Positions 15,014 to 23,706 of a stretch of 64,000 bases of DNA are shown piece after piece. Within the stretch, counting starts at the first letter, position 1; each line of letters begins with the position of its first letter. The notes beneath the pieces were generated by a model. The model had not been told where the DNA came from, did not search any database, and saw only the letters and a list, made by a program, of their open reading frames with translations. A program made the position numbers and the translations under genes. The DNA is from JAXGXJ01 sp050943595 (GTDB taxonomy: Bacteria > Actinomycetota > Thermoleophilia > RBG-16-64-13), in the NCBI GenBank assembly GCA_050943595.1, contig JBMNPM010000005.1, positions 62,001-126,000 of the forward strand. The letters run 5' to 3'.

Positions 15014-17293
15014 TCAGCATAGCATTGCCTCCAGCAGGCGTAGGGCCGCCTCTTTGTCGAGAGGTTCGTTCAGGTTGCCGCACTTCGGTGACTGAATACA
15101 CGATGGACAACCGGATACACAGGGGCAATCGCGGATGAGGGATCGTGCATCGCGGGCCCACGCCGCGAAGCGCTCGAAGCCCTGTCGTGATATCCCCACG
15201 CCCCCGGCGTGGCCGTCGTATATGAAGATGGTCGGCTGCTCCGTCTGGCAGTGGATCGGGGTGGATAGACCGCCTATGTCCCAGCGGTCGCACATGGCGT
15301 ACAGGGGGAGCAGCGCGATGAGCGCGTGTTCGATGGCATGGATGGCACCCGGCAGGCGGACTAAGTCGCTCTCGTCGTGGAACAGTTCGGCCGGGATCGT
15401 GAACCACATGCTCTCGGTGACGAACTCTTGCGCAGGCATGTCGAGTTCTTCGCTGCCTAGTACCTCATCTCCGCCCAAACGTCGCTTCTGGAATCCGACC
15501 ACTCGGCTGGTGACCGCGATCTCGCCTAGGTGTAGATTCAGCTTGCCGCAGACCGTCTGCAGATCATCGCGCAGGATACGAGTGTCGCTCTCTCGCCGGG
15601 CCTGGGTGTGGTAGGTGTCCCAAAAGGGCCTCACGAGGGCAATGTGTGCGTCCAGATCTAGGTTTGTGACCAGGTATGTGTCGCCCATGTGGAGATAGAC
15701 GGCTCCGGGGTGGAGGACTGAAAACGCCGTCTCGGCGCCCTCTGTGCCGATGATATCGCCCGTGTCTTCCTCGACGATGGTGAACTGTGCGCCGATGGTC
15801 GATCGTAGGCCGATGCCTGCCGCTGGAAAGTCCGAACCCGAGTAAAACCAAGCGCCGTTCTTGGCTCGGAGAAGGCCCTCAGCAGTTCCTGTCTCAAGAG
15901 CGGCCGGGAGTCCTGCGCCGAAGAAGCGGTCATCTTCAGGAAGTAACGGTCCCTCATAGGCTGCGGCGGCCAGATGGTGCTGGTGGATGAAGGGATTTGC
16001 GAAATCGATGGTGGCCGCCTCCACGTCGCGGGTGAGCAGCTCGTCCGGATTCTTCACGAAGAACTGCTCCAAAGCATCGTTACCGGCAATGAAGATGCCC
16101 AGGCTGTGGCCTTTACCTCTGCCGGCGCGCCCCCACTGTTGCCAGAGACTCGCCATAGTTCCTGGGTAACCCACAGTGAGAGCGGCATCAAGTGCCCCGA
16201 TGTCTATGCCGAGCTCAAGGGCGCTGGTACTGACTACGGCCAGGAGTTTACCGCTGAACAGCATGGCCTCGATGGCCCTGCGTTGCTCAGGTGTATAGCC
16301 GGCTCGGTACGGGGAAAGACGGTCGGCTAGATTGCGGTTGGTCTCTTTGAGAAGGTTGACCGTCTGTTGGTAGATGAGTTCAGCGGTGCGCCGGGACTTG
16401 GTGAAGCAGATGGAACGCACGCCGTTGCGGATGAGCTCGGCCAGTAGGTCGGCGGCTTCACCGGTGGGGCTGCGGCGCACGTTCAACTCATCCTGGACCA
16501 GCGGGGGTTGCCAGAAGACGATTTGGCGGGCACCTGAGGGAGCACCGTCGCCGCTGATGTGGACTACATCCAGGCCGGTTAGATGGCCTGCATGTTCTGC
16601 CGCGTTCCGGATGGTGGCCGATGCGAGGATGAACTGAGGTTCGGCCCCATAGAACGAGGCCACTCTTCGCAGCCGTCGCAGTACGTTGGCGACGTTGCTA
16701 CCGAACACCCCTCGATACGTATGCGCTTCGTCGATAACCACATACCTGAGGTTGTACAGGAAGTTGTCCCATCGTTCGTGACGCGGCAGGATCCCCACGT
16801 TGATCATGTCGGGATTCGTAAGGAGGACACGGGCCTTCTGCCGGGCGGTGTAACGGGCAGCGCTGGGTGTGTCGCCGTCGTAGGCGGCTACCTCCACCTG
16901 CTTGCCGGCCAACAGGCGCAGACGTCGTAGCTGGTCTTGGGCCAGGGCCTTTGTGGGGTAGAGATAGATGGCCCGGGCATGAGGGTCGCGAAGCAGGCCG
17001 TCCAGCACAGGCAGATTGAAACACAGGCTCTTGCCAGAGGCCGTGCCGGTGGTGACTATGAAGTGGCTCCTCGATTGTCCGGCGTCCCAGCACTCAGCCT
17101 GATGCGTCCACAACGTGGTTATCTGCTGCGCCGCCAGCGCATCGGCTAGGTGCAGATGGAGTGTGGTCGGCACGGGGGCGGTCTTTCCAGGACGAGCGGG
17201 AAGGACGGTACGGGCGGCGACCTGGGTGAACCGGCCGGGGTCGAGTAGGTCGAACAATTCTGGTTTCATGCGGGCCTGTCTGAATAGCCTCAT
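15014..17293 (-). CDS. MrfA/YprA-like DEAD/DEAH helicase with C-terminal zinc motif (DUF1998)
   Basis: 759-aa superfamily 2 DNA helicase of the MrfA/Hrq1 type; MrfA works in repair of mitomycin C damage in Bacillus. The order is Walker A VTTGTASGKSLCF (about residue 80), the DEAH box VVIDEAHTYRGVFGSN, motif III ILASATIRN, the C-terminal helicase half with VVSTSALELGIDIGALD and QQWGRAGRG, and the DUF1998-type zinc cluster CPCVSGCPSCIQSPKCG near the end. The ATG at 17293 is used; M9 is an alternative. A DISARM DrmB-like role was considered, but no partner genes are present. Confidence 0.92.
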   Translation of the reverse strand: MRLFRQARMKPELFDLLDPGRFTQVAARTVLPARPGKTAPVPTTLHLHLADALAAQQITTLWTHQAECWDAGQSRSHFIVTTGTASGKSLCFNLPVLDGLLRDPHARAIYLYPTKALAQDQLRRLRLLAGKQVEVAAYDGDTPSAARYTARQKARVLLTNPDMINVGILPRHERWDNFLYNLRYVVIDEAHTYRGVFGSNVANVLRRLRRVASFYGAEPQFILASATIRNAAEHAGHLTGLDVVHISGDGAPSGARQIVFWQPPLVQDELNVRRSPTGEAADLLAELIRNGVRSICFTKSRRTAELIYQQTVNLLKETNRNLADRLSPYRAGYTPEQRRAIEAMLFSGKLLAVVSTSALELGIDIGALDAALTVGYPGTMASLWQQWGRAGRGKGHSLGIFIAGNDALEQFFVKNPDELLTRDVEAATIDFANPFIHQHHLAAAAYEGPLLPEDDRFFGAGLPAALETGTAEGLLRAKNGAWFYSGSDFPAAGIGLRSTIGAQFTIVEEDTGDIIGTEGAETAFSVLHPGAVYLHMGDTYLVTNLDLDAHIALVRPFWDTYHTQARRESDTRILRDDLQTVCGKLNLHLGEIAVTSRVVGFQKRRLGGDEVLGSEELDMPAQEFVTESMWFTIPAELFHDESDLVRLPGAIHAIEHALIALLPLYAMCDRWDIGGLSTPIHCQTEQPTIFIYDGHAGGVGISRQGFERFAAWARDARSLIRDCPCVSGCPSCIQSPKCGNLNEPLDKEAALRLLEAMLC

Positions 17294-17524
17294 ATCCGAT
17301 CACACATCCTACCTCCCCGAGAGCGGTGTCGTCCTGGTGGCCTGGGTGACGATAATTCCTGCCGTCTGGGGTTGTCATGCAACAAAGGGCGGAGGTGGGC
17401 GTGTAGGTGGATGAACGCTCATCTCATAGTAGCCCGGCGCCGTCATCCTGGTGGGTCGACGGTTACAGGGTGGCCTTTTAGGCTCACTGCATGGAGCGAT
17501 GGAACCTCAGGCGCCGGAAGTCGA

Positions 17525-18409
17525 TCAGTCGGATTCCGAGGCGCTCTTGAGGGTGATAACGACGATCTGTGGGCGTGCGAAAAAACGAATCGGCAGGTAG
17601 GAACCGACGCCGTTCGACACGATGACGGTGGTAGAGCCGTTGTGCACCATGCCCGAGCGGTATTTTTGCCCGTTTTCAGAAGGCAGGTAGGGTGCATAGA
17701 AGCCGAAGAAGCTCACTTGGCCGCCGTGTGTATGGCCGCTGAGCACCAGATCGACGTAGTCCTGGGGTATGTGCTCAGCGTAGTCGGGATTGTGAGAGAG
17801 GAGTATGACCAAGTCCTCGGCTGTGGTTCCTCCTACGATGGGACTCAACCGTGGCGACCCCACACGGTGGTCGGATACTCCCCCGACACGAATGCGGTGG
17901 CCGTTTCTTTCCACCCATACGCCACGGTTGTCGAGCAGCTCCAGACCGGCTCGTTCGATGGCGTCGATCGCTGGCGACGGATCGTACACGTCGTACACAT
18001 AGGTCTGATCCGTGTACTCTATTTTCTCGTAGTCGTGGTTGCCTAAGACGGCGTAGCGTCCCAACGGTGCTCGTAGGTGGGTTAATTGGGCCAGACAGGA
18101 TGCTTCGTCTTCGCCGTCACTGGCATAGTCGCCCCCCAACATGATGATGTCGGGTGCCATCGTGTTGACTCGGTCGACGAGCCGGCGCACTCGGTCCTCG
18201 CTGAAGAAGGGTCCTCGGTGGATGTCGGTAAGGAACACGATGCGGGTGTCGTCGAAGGCCGCCGGAACGTCGGTGCTGCTGTAGGTGTAGTGTTTCACCT
18301 GGATCCAGAAGGGCTCGATGAAGGTATACGCGAGTAGGCCGGCCAGGATCACACCTACTGTGATGAGGACGGCGCATCGCCTGGAAAGCGGTCTTCTGTT
18401 GGATGGCAT
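17525..18409 (-). CDS. Membrane-anchored metallophosphoesterase (YkuE-like)
   Basis: 294 aa. A membrane segment near the N-terminus (AVLITVGVILAGLLAYTFI) puts the catalytic domain outside the cytoplasm. All calcineurin-type metal motifs are present: LTDIHRG, LGGDYASDG, LGNHDYEK, LLSHNPDYAE and LSGHTHGGQ. Relatives act on nucleotides or lipid-linked pyrophosphates; the substrate here is unknown. The ATG at 18409 is chosen over an in-frame GTG at 18418; neither has a clear ribosome site. Next to asd on the same strand, with a gap of about 40 bp. Confidence 0.9.
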   Translation of the reverse strand: MPSNRRPLSRRCAVLITVGVILAGLLAYTFIEPFWIQVKHYTYSSTDVPAAFDDTRIVFLTDIHRGPFFSEDRVRRLVDRVNTMAPDIIMLGGDYASDGEDEASCLAQLTHLRAPLGRYAVLGNHDYEKIEYTDQTYVYDVYDPSPAIDAIERAGLELLDNRGVWVERNGHRIRVGGVSDHRVGSPRLSPIVGGTTAEDLVILLSHNPDYAEHIPQDYVDLVLSGHTHGGQVSFFGFYAPYLPSENGQKYRSGMVHNGSTTVIVSNGVGSYLPIRFFARPQIVVITLKSASESD

Positions 18410-18450
18410 GGCGTCCACGGGGCCGGCTGGCCCCTACATCCTATCGAGCA

Positions 18451-19479
18451 CTATCGAGAGATGCGGATGAGGTCGCGCTCAACGAGAAGTTCGGCGATCT
18501 GCACTGTGTTCAGCGCGGCGCCTTTGCGTAGGTTGTCGGCCACTACCCATAGGTTCAGACCGTTGGGCACGGTAGGATCGTGACGGATGCGGCCCACATA
18601 CGTGGCGTCCGTGCCTGAGGCCACGATGGGCAGGGGGTAGAGTCGGTTCTGGGGATCGTCTATCACCTCTACCCCGCGGGCACCTGTGAGGAGCTGGCGG
18701 GCCCGTTCCGGACTGAGGGGTCGGGAGAACTCCAGGTTGATGGCCTCGGAGTGGCCGTTCTGGACCGGAACGCGGACACAGGTCGCGGTGACGCTAATAC
18801 TGTCGTCGCCCATGATCTTCTTGGTTTCATCCACCATCTTTTGCTCTTCTTTTGTGGAGCCGTTATCCAAGAACACATCTATGTGGGGGAGGCAGTTGAA
18901 GGCGATCTGATGCGGGTATACATCTATAGTCGGGCTCTCTCCACGTAGGACCCGGCCGGATTGCTGCATGAGTTCGTCGATGGCCTCGGTTCCTGTGCCC
19001 GATACGGCCTGGTAGGTCGAAACCACCACGCGGGTGATATTGGCCTCATCGTGGAGAGGTTTCATGACCATCACCATCTGGATGGTGGAGCAGTTCGGGT
19101 TGGCGATGATGCCCTGGTGCCAATCTACGTCATCCGGATTGACTTCGGGCACCACTAGAGGCACGCGGGGATCCATGCGCCAGGCCGAAGAGTTGTCGAT
19201 TACCATGCACCCGGCGTCGCGGGCCACGGGGGCGTAGTCGAGCGAACTTTGTGCACCTGCAGAAAAGAGGGCCAGATCGACTCCCCGAAAGCTCTCGGGG
19301 GTGAGCTCACGGCATGTCACGGTCTCGCCGCAGAAATCCAGCTCCTTATCTGCAGATCGGGCGGAGGCTAGCGGTACGAGTTCGCTTACAGGAAACGCAC
19401 GTTCGGCCAAGATGGCCCTCATGGCCGTTCCCACAGCTCCTGTGGCGCCCACCACCGCTACTCGATATTCGTTACTCAC
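18451..19479 (-). CDS. asd: Aspartate-semialdehyde dehydrogenase
   Basis: Second step of the aspartate pathway: reduces aspartyl phosphate to aspartate semialdehyde with NADPH, for lysine, diaminopimelate, threonine and methionine. 342 aa, normal length. It has the NADP fold AVVGATGAVGTAM, the catalytic cysteine in IANPNCSTIQM and the substrate motif INLEFSRPL. GTG start with AAGGAGGA just upstream. In mycobacteria the gene directly follows aspartokinase; here a plus-strand binding-protein gene and its control region lie between them. Confidence 0.96.
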   Translation of the reverse strand: MSNEYRVAVVGATGAVGTAMRAILAERAFPVSELVPLASARSADKELDFCGETVTCRELTPESFRGVDLALFSAGAQSSLDYAPVARDAGCMVIDNSSAWRMDPRVPLVVPEVNPDDVDWHQGIIANPNCSTIQMVMVMKPLHDEANITRVVVSTYQAVSGTGTEAIDELMQQSGRVLRGESPTIDVYPHQIAFNCLPHIDVFLDNGSTKEEQKMVDETKKIMGDDSISVTATCVRVPVQNGHSEAINLEFSRPLSPERARQLLTGARGVEVIDDPQNRLYPLPIVASGTDATYVGRIRHDPTVPNGLNLWVVADNLRKGAALNTVQIAELLVERDLIRISR

Positions 19480-19540
19480 GGCTCCTCCTTGGCCCAGCGT
19501 CTTCGGACCGAGATTTTAACATCGGCCGGGGAGGCTTAAA

Positions 19541-19640
19541 ACATCGATATTCATAAGATACTCATAATTAATACCAATGTATGTATATATTAATATCAAT
19601 CGTATGTATATAGTCATGTATATAGTGGTTTTGTGGGTTC
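19541..19640 (+). promoter_or_regulatory. AT-rich control region with phased ATGTATATA repeats
   Basis: A sharply AT-rich patch in GC-rich DNA just before the solute-binding protein gene. ATGTATATA occurs at 19581-19589, 19604-19612 and 19616-19624, that is at steps of 23 and 12 bases, close to two and one helical turns; the first two sit in a longer GTATGTATATA. This spacing suggests a protein binding one face of the helix. The regulator is not known. Confidence 0.5.
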
Positions 19641-19667
19641 TGTGGTCACCGTATCTGGGAGGGAACG

Positions 19668-21086
19668 ATGGCAGACGAACGCGACAAGATTGAAATGTCT
19701 TTGGGCAGATCGCTCAGTCGGCGTCAGTTCTTAAAGACGGCCGGCATTGCAGGCGCAGCAGTCGGAGCAGCTGCAGGCCTGGGTGGGCTGCTGGCCGCCT
19801 GTGGCGAAGATACGACGCCTACCTCCGACGTGACGGGTGGCACTGCCACTGGTGAGACGGACACGACGGTCGTATCGACGAGCGCTGAGTCGGGCGGAGA
19901 GATCAAGTGTGGTTACGTTATTCCTGTGACCGGCGCTATGGCCGCCTTCGGCGCCGCCGGCCAGTGGCAGCTCGACTGGTTCAACAAGAACACCTGGAAA
20001 GACGGCGTGGTGTGCGGCGACGGCAAGAAATATAAGATCACCACCAAGATCTACGATAGCCAATCCGACTCCAACCGCTCTTCGCAGGTCACCAGCGATG
20101 CCATCCTCAATGATGGCGTGACGTTGATCGGGGCCAGTTCGAGTGCAGCCAACGTTATCCCGGTGGCGGCCATGGCCGATAGCCTGGAGTGTCCGGGCAT
20201 CCACTATGATGTTCCCGGGGATGCTTGGGCCGAAGCGCAGCAAAAGGCGGGAGGTGCCTACAAGTACAATTGGTGTACGTGGTGGGTCGGCAAAGACCTG
20301 GTCGATAACTTTGTCAAAATGTGGTCACTTGTGCCCACCAACAAAGTTGTCGGAGCCCTCTGGGTCAACGACGCCGACGGCATGGTCTTTGCCAACGCCC
20401 TGCCGGGGTTGTTCAAGGAACTCGGCTACACTCTCGTAGATCCGGGCAGGTTCGAGGTGGGCACCGAGGACTTTTCGGCCGTCATCAGCCAATTCAAGAG
20501 GGAGGGTGTGGAGCTGGTGTGCGGCATGGCCAATCCGGCTGAGTTCAGCAACTACGTAAAACAGTGCTCGCAGCAGTTTTTCAGACCGAAGATCACCACC
20601 TGCGCCAAGGCTCTGTTGTTCCCCACCGGCGTCGATGCCTTAGGCGACCTGGGCGATGGTATGACGGCGGAAGCGTGGTACTCACCGGATTACAAGTACA
20701 AAAGCGACGTCACGGGTATGACCGCTAAACAGTATTGTGACGACTACGAGGCTACCACGGGGCAGCAGTGGACCTCTCCTATTTGCTTCATCGGCACCTT
20801 CGAGTTGTGGACGGACGTCCTGCGTCGCACTAAGAACCCGCTGGATAAAGCCTCTGTCATCGAAGCCATCAAGGGGACCAAGGTCACTCTTACCGGCGGT
20901 CCCGTAGATTGGACGGTAAATCCCGAGCCGAAATTCAACATCCCCAATTTTTACCCCAAACCGCTTGCCGGCGGACAGTGGATCAAGGCTACGGAAGGCA
21001 GGTTCAAGTACAAGAAGGAGCTGGTGGTCAGTGCGCAGGATCCCACCAACATACCGATCACTGCTGAGATGAAGGCGATGGCCTAG
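19668..21086 (+). CDS. Tat-exported lipoprotein, branched-chain amino-acid type solute-binding protein (orphan)
   Basis: 472-aa periplasmic-binding protein of the Peripla_BP_6 / LivJ type. The twin-arginine signal SRRQFLKTAGIAGAAVGAAAG ends in a lipobox (LLAACGED), so it should be a membrane-anchored lipoprotein exported folded. A Thr-rich spacer (about 45-75) precedes the two-lobe domain (CGYVIPVTGAMAAFGAAG; SDSNRSSQVTSDAILNDGV). Length and sequence style resemble the protein at 43529. No permease or ATPase gene is near, so the ligand and the partner transporter are unknown. It lies between lysC and asd on the opposite strand and ends at a strong terminator. Confidence 0.9.
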   Translation: MADERDKIEMSLGRSLSRRQFLKTAGIAGAAVGAAAGLGGLLAACGEDTTPTSDVTGGTATGETDTTVVSTSAESGGEIKCGYVIPVTGAMAAFGAAGQWQLDWFNKNTWKDGVVCGDGKKYKITTKIYDSQSDSNRSSQVTSDAILNDGVTLIGASSSAANVIPVAAMADSLECPGIHYDVPGDAWAEAQQKAGGAYKYNWCTWWVGKDLVDNFVKMWSLVPTNKVVGALWVNDADGMVFANALPGLFKELGYTLVDPGRFEVGTEDFSAVISQFKREGVELVCGMANPAEFSNYVKQCSQQFFRPKITTCAKALLFPTGVDALGDLGDGMTAEAWYSPDYKYKSDVTGMTAKQYCDDYEATTGQQWTSPICFIGTFELWTDVLRRTKNPLDKASVIEAIKGTKVTLTGGPVDWTVNPEPKFNIPNFYPKPLAGGQWIKATEGRFKYKKELVVSAQDPTNIPITAEMKAMA

Positions 21087-21140
21087 CAGCTCTAGCAGTC
21101 CCCTGGCGGGCTACGAACAAGGTCCGGCTCTACCGGATCG

Positions 21141-21180
21141 GGTCCTCCCGGCGACACCCGGGAGGACCTTTTGTTTCTTT
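21141..21180 (+). terminator. Rho-independent terminator
   Basis: Perfect 11-bp stem GGTCCTCCCGG / CCGGGAGGACC (21141-21151 and 21158-21168) with a 6-nt loop, followed by a T-rich run. It is 55 bp after the stop of the solute-binding protein, and may also stop minus-strand readthrough from lysC. Confidence 0.9.
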
Positions 21181-21230
21181 GCGAAGGCTGATGATTCGAT
21201 CGTGGGCTGCCAAACCGTCTGTCCGGCCTC

Positions 21231-22598
21231 TTACTCAAACACCTCTTCCCGAGTGATCATAGCCTCGTCGAGCCGGAAAGCCGCATGTAGTGCTTTGATG
21301 GCCGTATTCACATGCTGCTTGCGGATGACGCAGCTCACCTTGATGGTGCTGGTGGATATCATCTCGATGTTTATGTTGTTTTCCGCCAGCACCTCGAACA
21401 TCTTGGCGGCTACACCCGGGTAGGTCTTCATACCGGCGCCAACGAGGGTGATCTTCGCCACTTCTTTGTCGGTGTCGTACGATCTGAACCTCAGCGTGTC
21501 GCGCATCTCTTCGAGAACCGCACCCACTCTGGGGAGGTCGGCCTCGGAGGTGGTGAAGGATATGTCGGCGGTACCACCCTCGGACACGTTCTGGATGATT
21601 ACATCGAGGTTGATACGCGCTTTTGCCAAAGCTGAAAACACGCTCGCAGCGATTCCGATTTCGTCGGGAAGGTCGTGGATGGTTACCTTGGCATCGTCGA
21701 GGGCGTAGGTGATGCCGGAGATTATGGCCTGTTCCATCTTGGGATCATCCTGCCTTATCCAGGTGCCGGGATTGCGGGTAAAACTCGAGCGGATGTGCAA
21801 CGGAACGTCATAGCGGCGGGCGACTTCGACACTGCGGGTCATCATGACTTTAGCGCCGCCTGCAGACATCTCGAGCAGTTCCTCATTGGAGATGGTATCC
21901 AGCTTACGCGCCTCGGGCACGATGCGTGGGTCGGTGGTAAAGACTCCCTCAACGTCGGTGTAGATCTCACACACCTCAGCTCCGATTGCGGCCGCCAGTG
22001 CTACAGCAGTGGTGTCGGAGCCGCCTCGCCCAAGGGTGGTGACGTCCAGGTCCGTGGAGACACCCTGGAAGCCGGCTACCAGCACGATGTTGTCTTGAGC
22101 CAGTGCCTGTTGGATCCGGTGGGGCTTGATGTCGAGGATCTTGGCTCTGGTGTGAAAGGTGTCGGTGACGATCCCCGCTTGGGAACCTGTCAGAGAGATG
22201 GCTTTGAAGCCGAGTTTGTGGATGGTCATGGCCAGCAGCGCCGCGGAGATGCGTTCGCCGGCCGAGAGTAACATGTCCATCTCACGTGCCGGAGGATCGT
22301 CGGAGATCTCCTTGGCCATCTCGATCAAGTCGTCTGTAGTGTCGCCTCGGGCGGAGACGACTGCCACTACAGGATGTCCCGATTTACGAGCGTCGACGAT
22401 GCGGTCGGCCACCCGTTTCATGCAGGTGGCGTCGGCTACGGAGGACCCCCCAAATTTCATCACCACCACGTTGGTTCGCTCGGTCTTGCGTTCGGGGCCG
22501 GTAATGACAACCCAGTCTCGTATGCTCTCGTCCCCGGTCGATGGTGAGACGCCGCTCTGTGGATCCTCTTTGCCCATAACGTCTACCTGCGCTCCCAT
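21231..22598 (-). CDS. lysC: Aspartokinase
   Basis: Phosphorylates aspartate with ATP, first step to lysine, threonine and methionine. The kinase domain runs from [13 protein letters not shown] to about residue 300 ([27 protein letters not shown] is the ATP/substrate site), followed by two ACT domains ([20 protein letters not shown] and [19 protein letters not shown]) for feedback control. The ATG at 22598 gives 455 aa with about 46 extra residues before the usual start; a later start is possible, and no start has a clear ribosome site. It follows recR on the same strand. Confidence 0.94.
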   Translation of the reverse strand: MGAQVDVMGKEDPQSGVSPSTGDESIRDWVVITGPERKTERTNVVVMKFGGSSVADATCMKRVADRIVDARKSGHPVVAVVSARGDTTDDLIEMAKEISDDPPAREMDMLLSAGERISAALLAMTIHKLGFKAISLTGSQAGIVTDTFHTRAKILDIKPHRIQQALAQDNIVLVAGFQGVSTDLDVTTLGRGGSDTTAVALAAAIGAEVCEIYTDVEGVFTTDPRIVPEARKLDTISNEELLEMSAGGAKVMMTRSVEVARRYDVPLHIRSSFTRNPGTWIRQDDPKMEQAIISGITYALDDAKVTIHDLPDEIGIAASVFSALAKARINLDVIIQNVSEGGTADISFTTSEADLPRVGAVLEEMRDTLRFRSYDTDKEVAKITLVGAGMKTYPGVAAKMFEVLAENNINIEMISTSTIKVSCVIRKQHVNTAIKALHAAFRLDEAMITREEVFE

Positions 22599-22664
22599 CT
22601 ACGATTACACAAACCAGATGATTCTAACCAATGCAAAATACCGGCACCACCTCTCCGCGGCCTG

Positions 22665-23270
22665 CTACAGGTCGCGACGGCCGGTCAGGGCCCGCCCCAG
22701 AGTGACCTCATCGGCATACTCAAGATCGCCACCCATGGGGAGGCCGGCGGCCAACCGGGTGATGCGAAGTGTGCCGGCTGAGACTTCGGCACGGAGTTCT
22801 TCTGCTATGAAGAGGGCCGTCGCCTCACCCGCCGTATTTGGGTTGGTTGCTACAATGAGCTCCTGCACTTCCGCAGAGCGGGCGTGCTCGAACAATTCGG
22901 CCAGATGCAACTTCCGCGGTTCGATGCCGTCCAGGGGGGACAGAGCGCCACCGAGTACGTGATAGAGGCCGCGATACTCATGAGTGCGCTCAATCGAGAT
23001 CACATCACCCGGCTCTTCCACAACGCAGATAGTCGTAGTGTCCCGGTTTGGGTCACGGCAAACGGAGCACACGTCATCCTCTGTGAGATTGAAGCACCGG
23101 TTGCAGAAACGCACCCTTTCCTTGACGTCCACGAGGGCGTGGGCCAGCGGGAGCGCGTCCTCCGGAGGCAGTTTGAGGAGGTGGAAGGCCAGACGCTGCG
23201 CGGTCTTTGGCCCCACGCCGGGAAGCTTTGCCAACTCGTCGATGAGCTTCTGGACGGTTGGGCTGAACAT
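22665..23270 (-). CDS. recR: Recombination mediator RecR
   Basis: 201 aa, full length. RecR works with RecO (and RecF) to load RecA on gapped DNA. It has the N-terminal helix-hairpin-helix (LAKLPGVGPKTAQRLAFHLL), a four-cysteine zinc finger CNRCFNLTEDDVCSVC, a Toprim domain (TTICVVEEPGDVISIERT; IVATNPNTAGEATALF) and the C-terminal strand-helix (ITRLAAGLPMGGDLEYADEVTLGRAL). Third gene of the conserved dnaX - ybaB - recR cluster. Confidence 0.97.
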   Translation of the reverse strand: MFSPTVQKLIDELAKLPGVGPKTAQRLAFHLLKLPPEDALPLAHALVDVKERVRFCNRCFNLTEDDVCSVCRDPNRDTTTICVVEEPGDVISIERTHEYRGLYHVLGGALSPLDGIEPRKLHLAELFEHARSAEVQELIVATNPNTAGEATALFIAEELRAEVSAGTLRITRLAAGLPMGGDLEYADEVTLGRALTGRRDL

Positions 23271-23300
23271 GCGTTCTGTTGTCGGTCGGGGTCTAGGGCT

Positions 23301-23624
23301 CTAGAACGGGAGTCCAGGAATGTTCAGCCCGGAGGTGATCCCGCTCATCTTCTTGTTGGCCAACTCCTGCGCCGAACGGAGCGCTTCGTTTGTAGCCGCC
23401 ATGATCAGGTCTTCCAGCATCTCGACATCATCCGCGTCGACAGCTGCCGGATCGATCTTGATGCTTTTCAACTCGATGGCCCCGGTTGCCTGGACGGTCA
23501 CCATCCCGCCCCCCGCCGACGCCTCGACGATCTCGTTGGCCAGGTCATCTTGGGCTTTGGCCATATCGGCCTGCATCTTTTGGACCTGCTTCATCATCTT
23601 CTGGTAGTTGGGGTTCGCTGCCAC
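23301..23624 (-). CDS. ybaB: YbaB/EbfC nucleoid-associated protein
   Basis: 107-aa dimeric DNA-binding protein of the YbaB/EbfC family. The sequence has the long first helix (NYQKMMKQVQKMQADMAKAQ), the central strands (VEASAGGGMVTVQATGAIEL) and the closing helix (LEDLIMAATNEALRSAQELA). GTG start with GAGGAG six bases upstream. Its place between dnaX and recR is the classic order. Confidence 0.95.
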   Translation of the reverse strand: MAANPNYQKMMKQVQKMQADMAKAQDDLANEIVEASAGGGMVTVQATGAIELKSIKIDPAAVDADDVEMLEDLIMAATNEALRSAQELANKKMSGITSGLNIPGLPF

Positions 23625-23706
23625 TGGCGTCTCCTCGGCTCGTCTAGAAGGCTGCTGGCATAGGACGTTTCGTCACGAGGGCTGGGTGCTTTCCGCCGCC
23701 TGCCGT

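Noticed and set aside
14444..17293. Defence island with DUF1998 helicase and SLOG protein
   Set aside because: DrmB-like or SLOG-sensor defence was considered, but no methyltransferase, nuclease or effector is near and the downstream gene is a cell-wall amidase; repair plus housekeeping is simpler.
17372..18046. 224-codon open frame on the plus strand
   Set aside because: Opposes the metallophosphoesterase, whose five metal motifs are all present; no domain is seen in the shadow.
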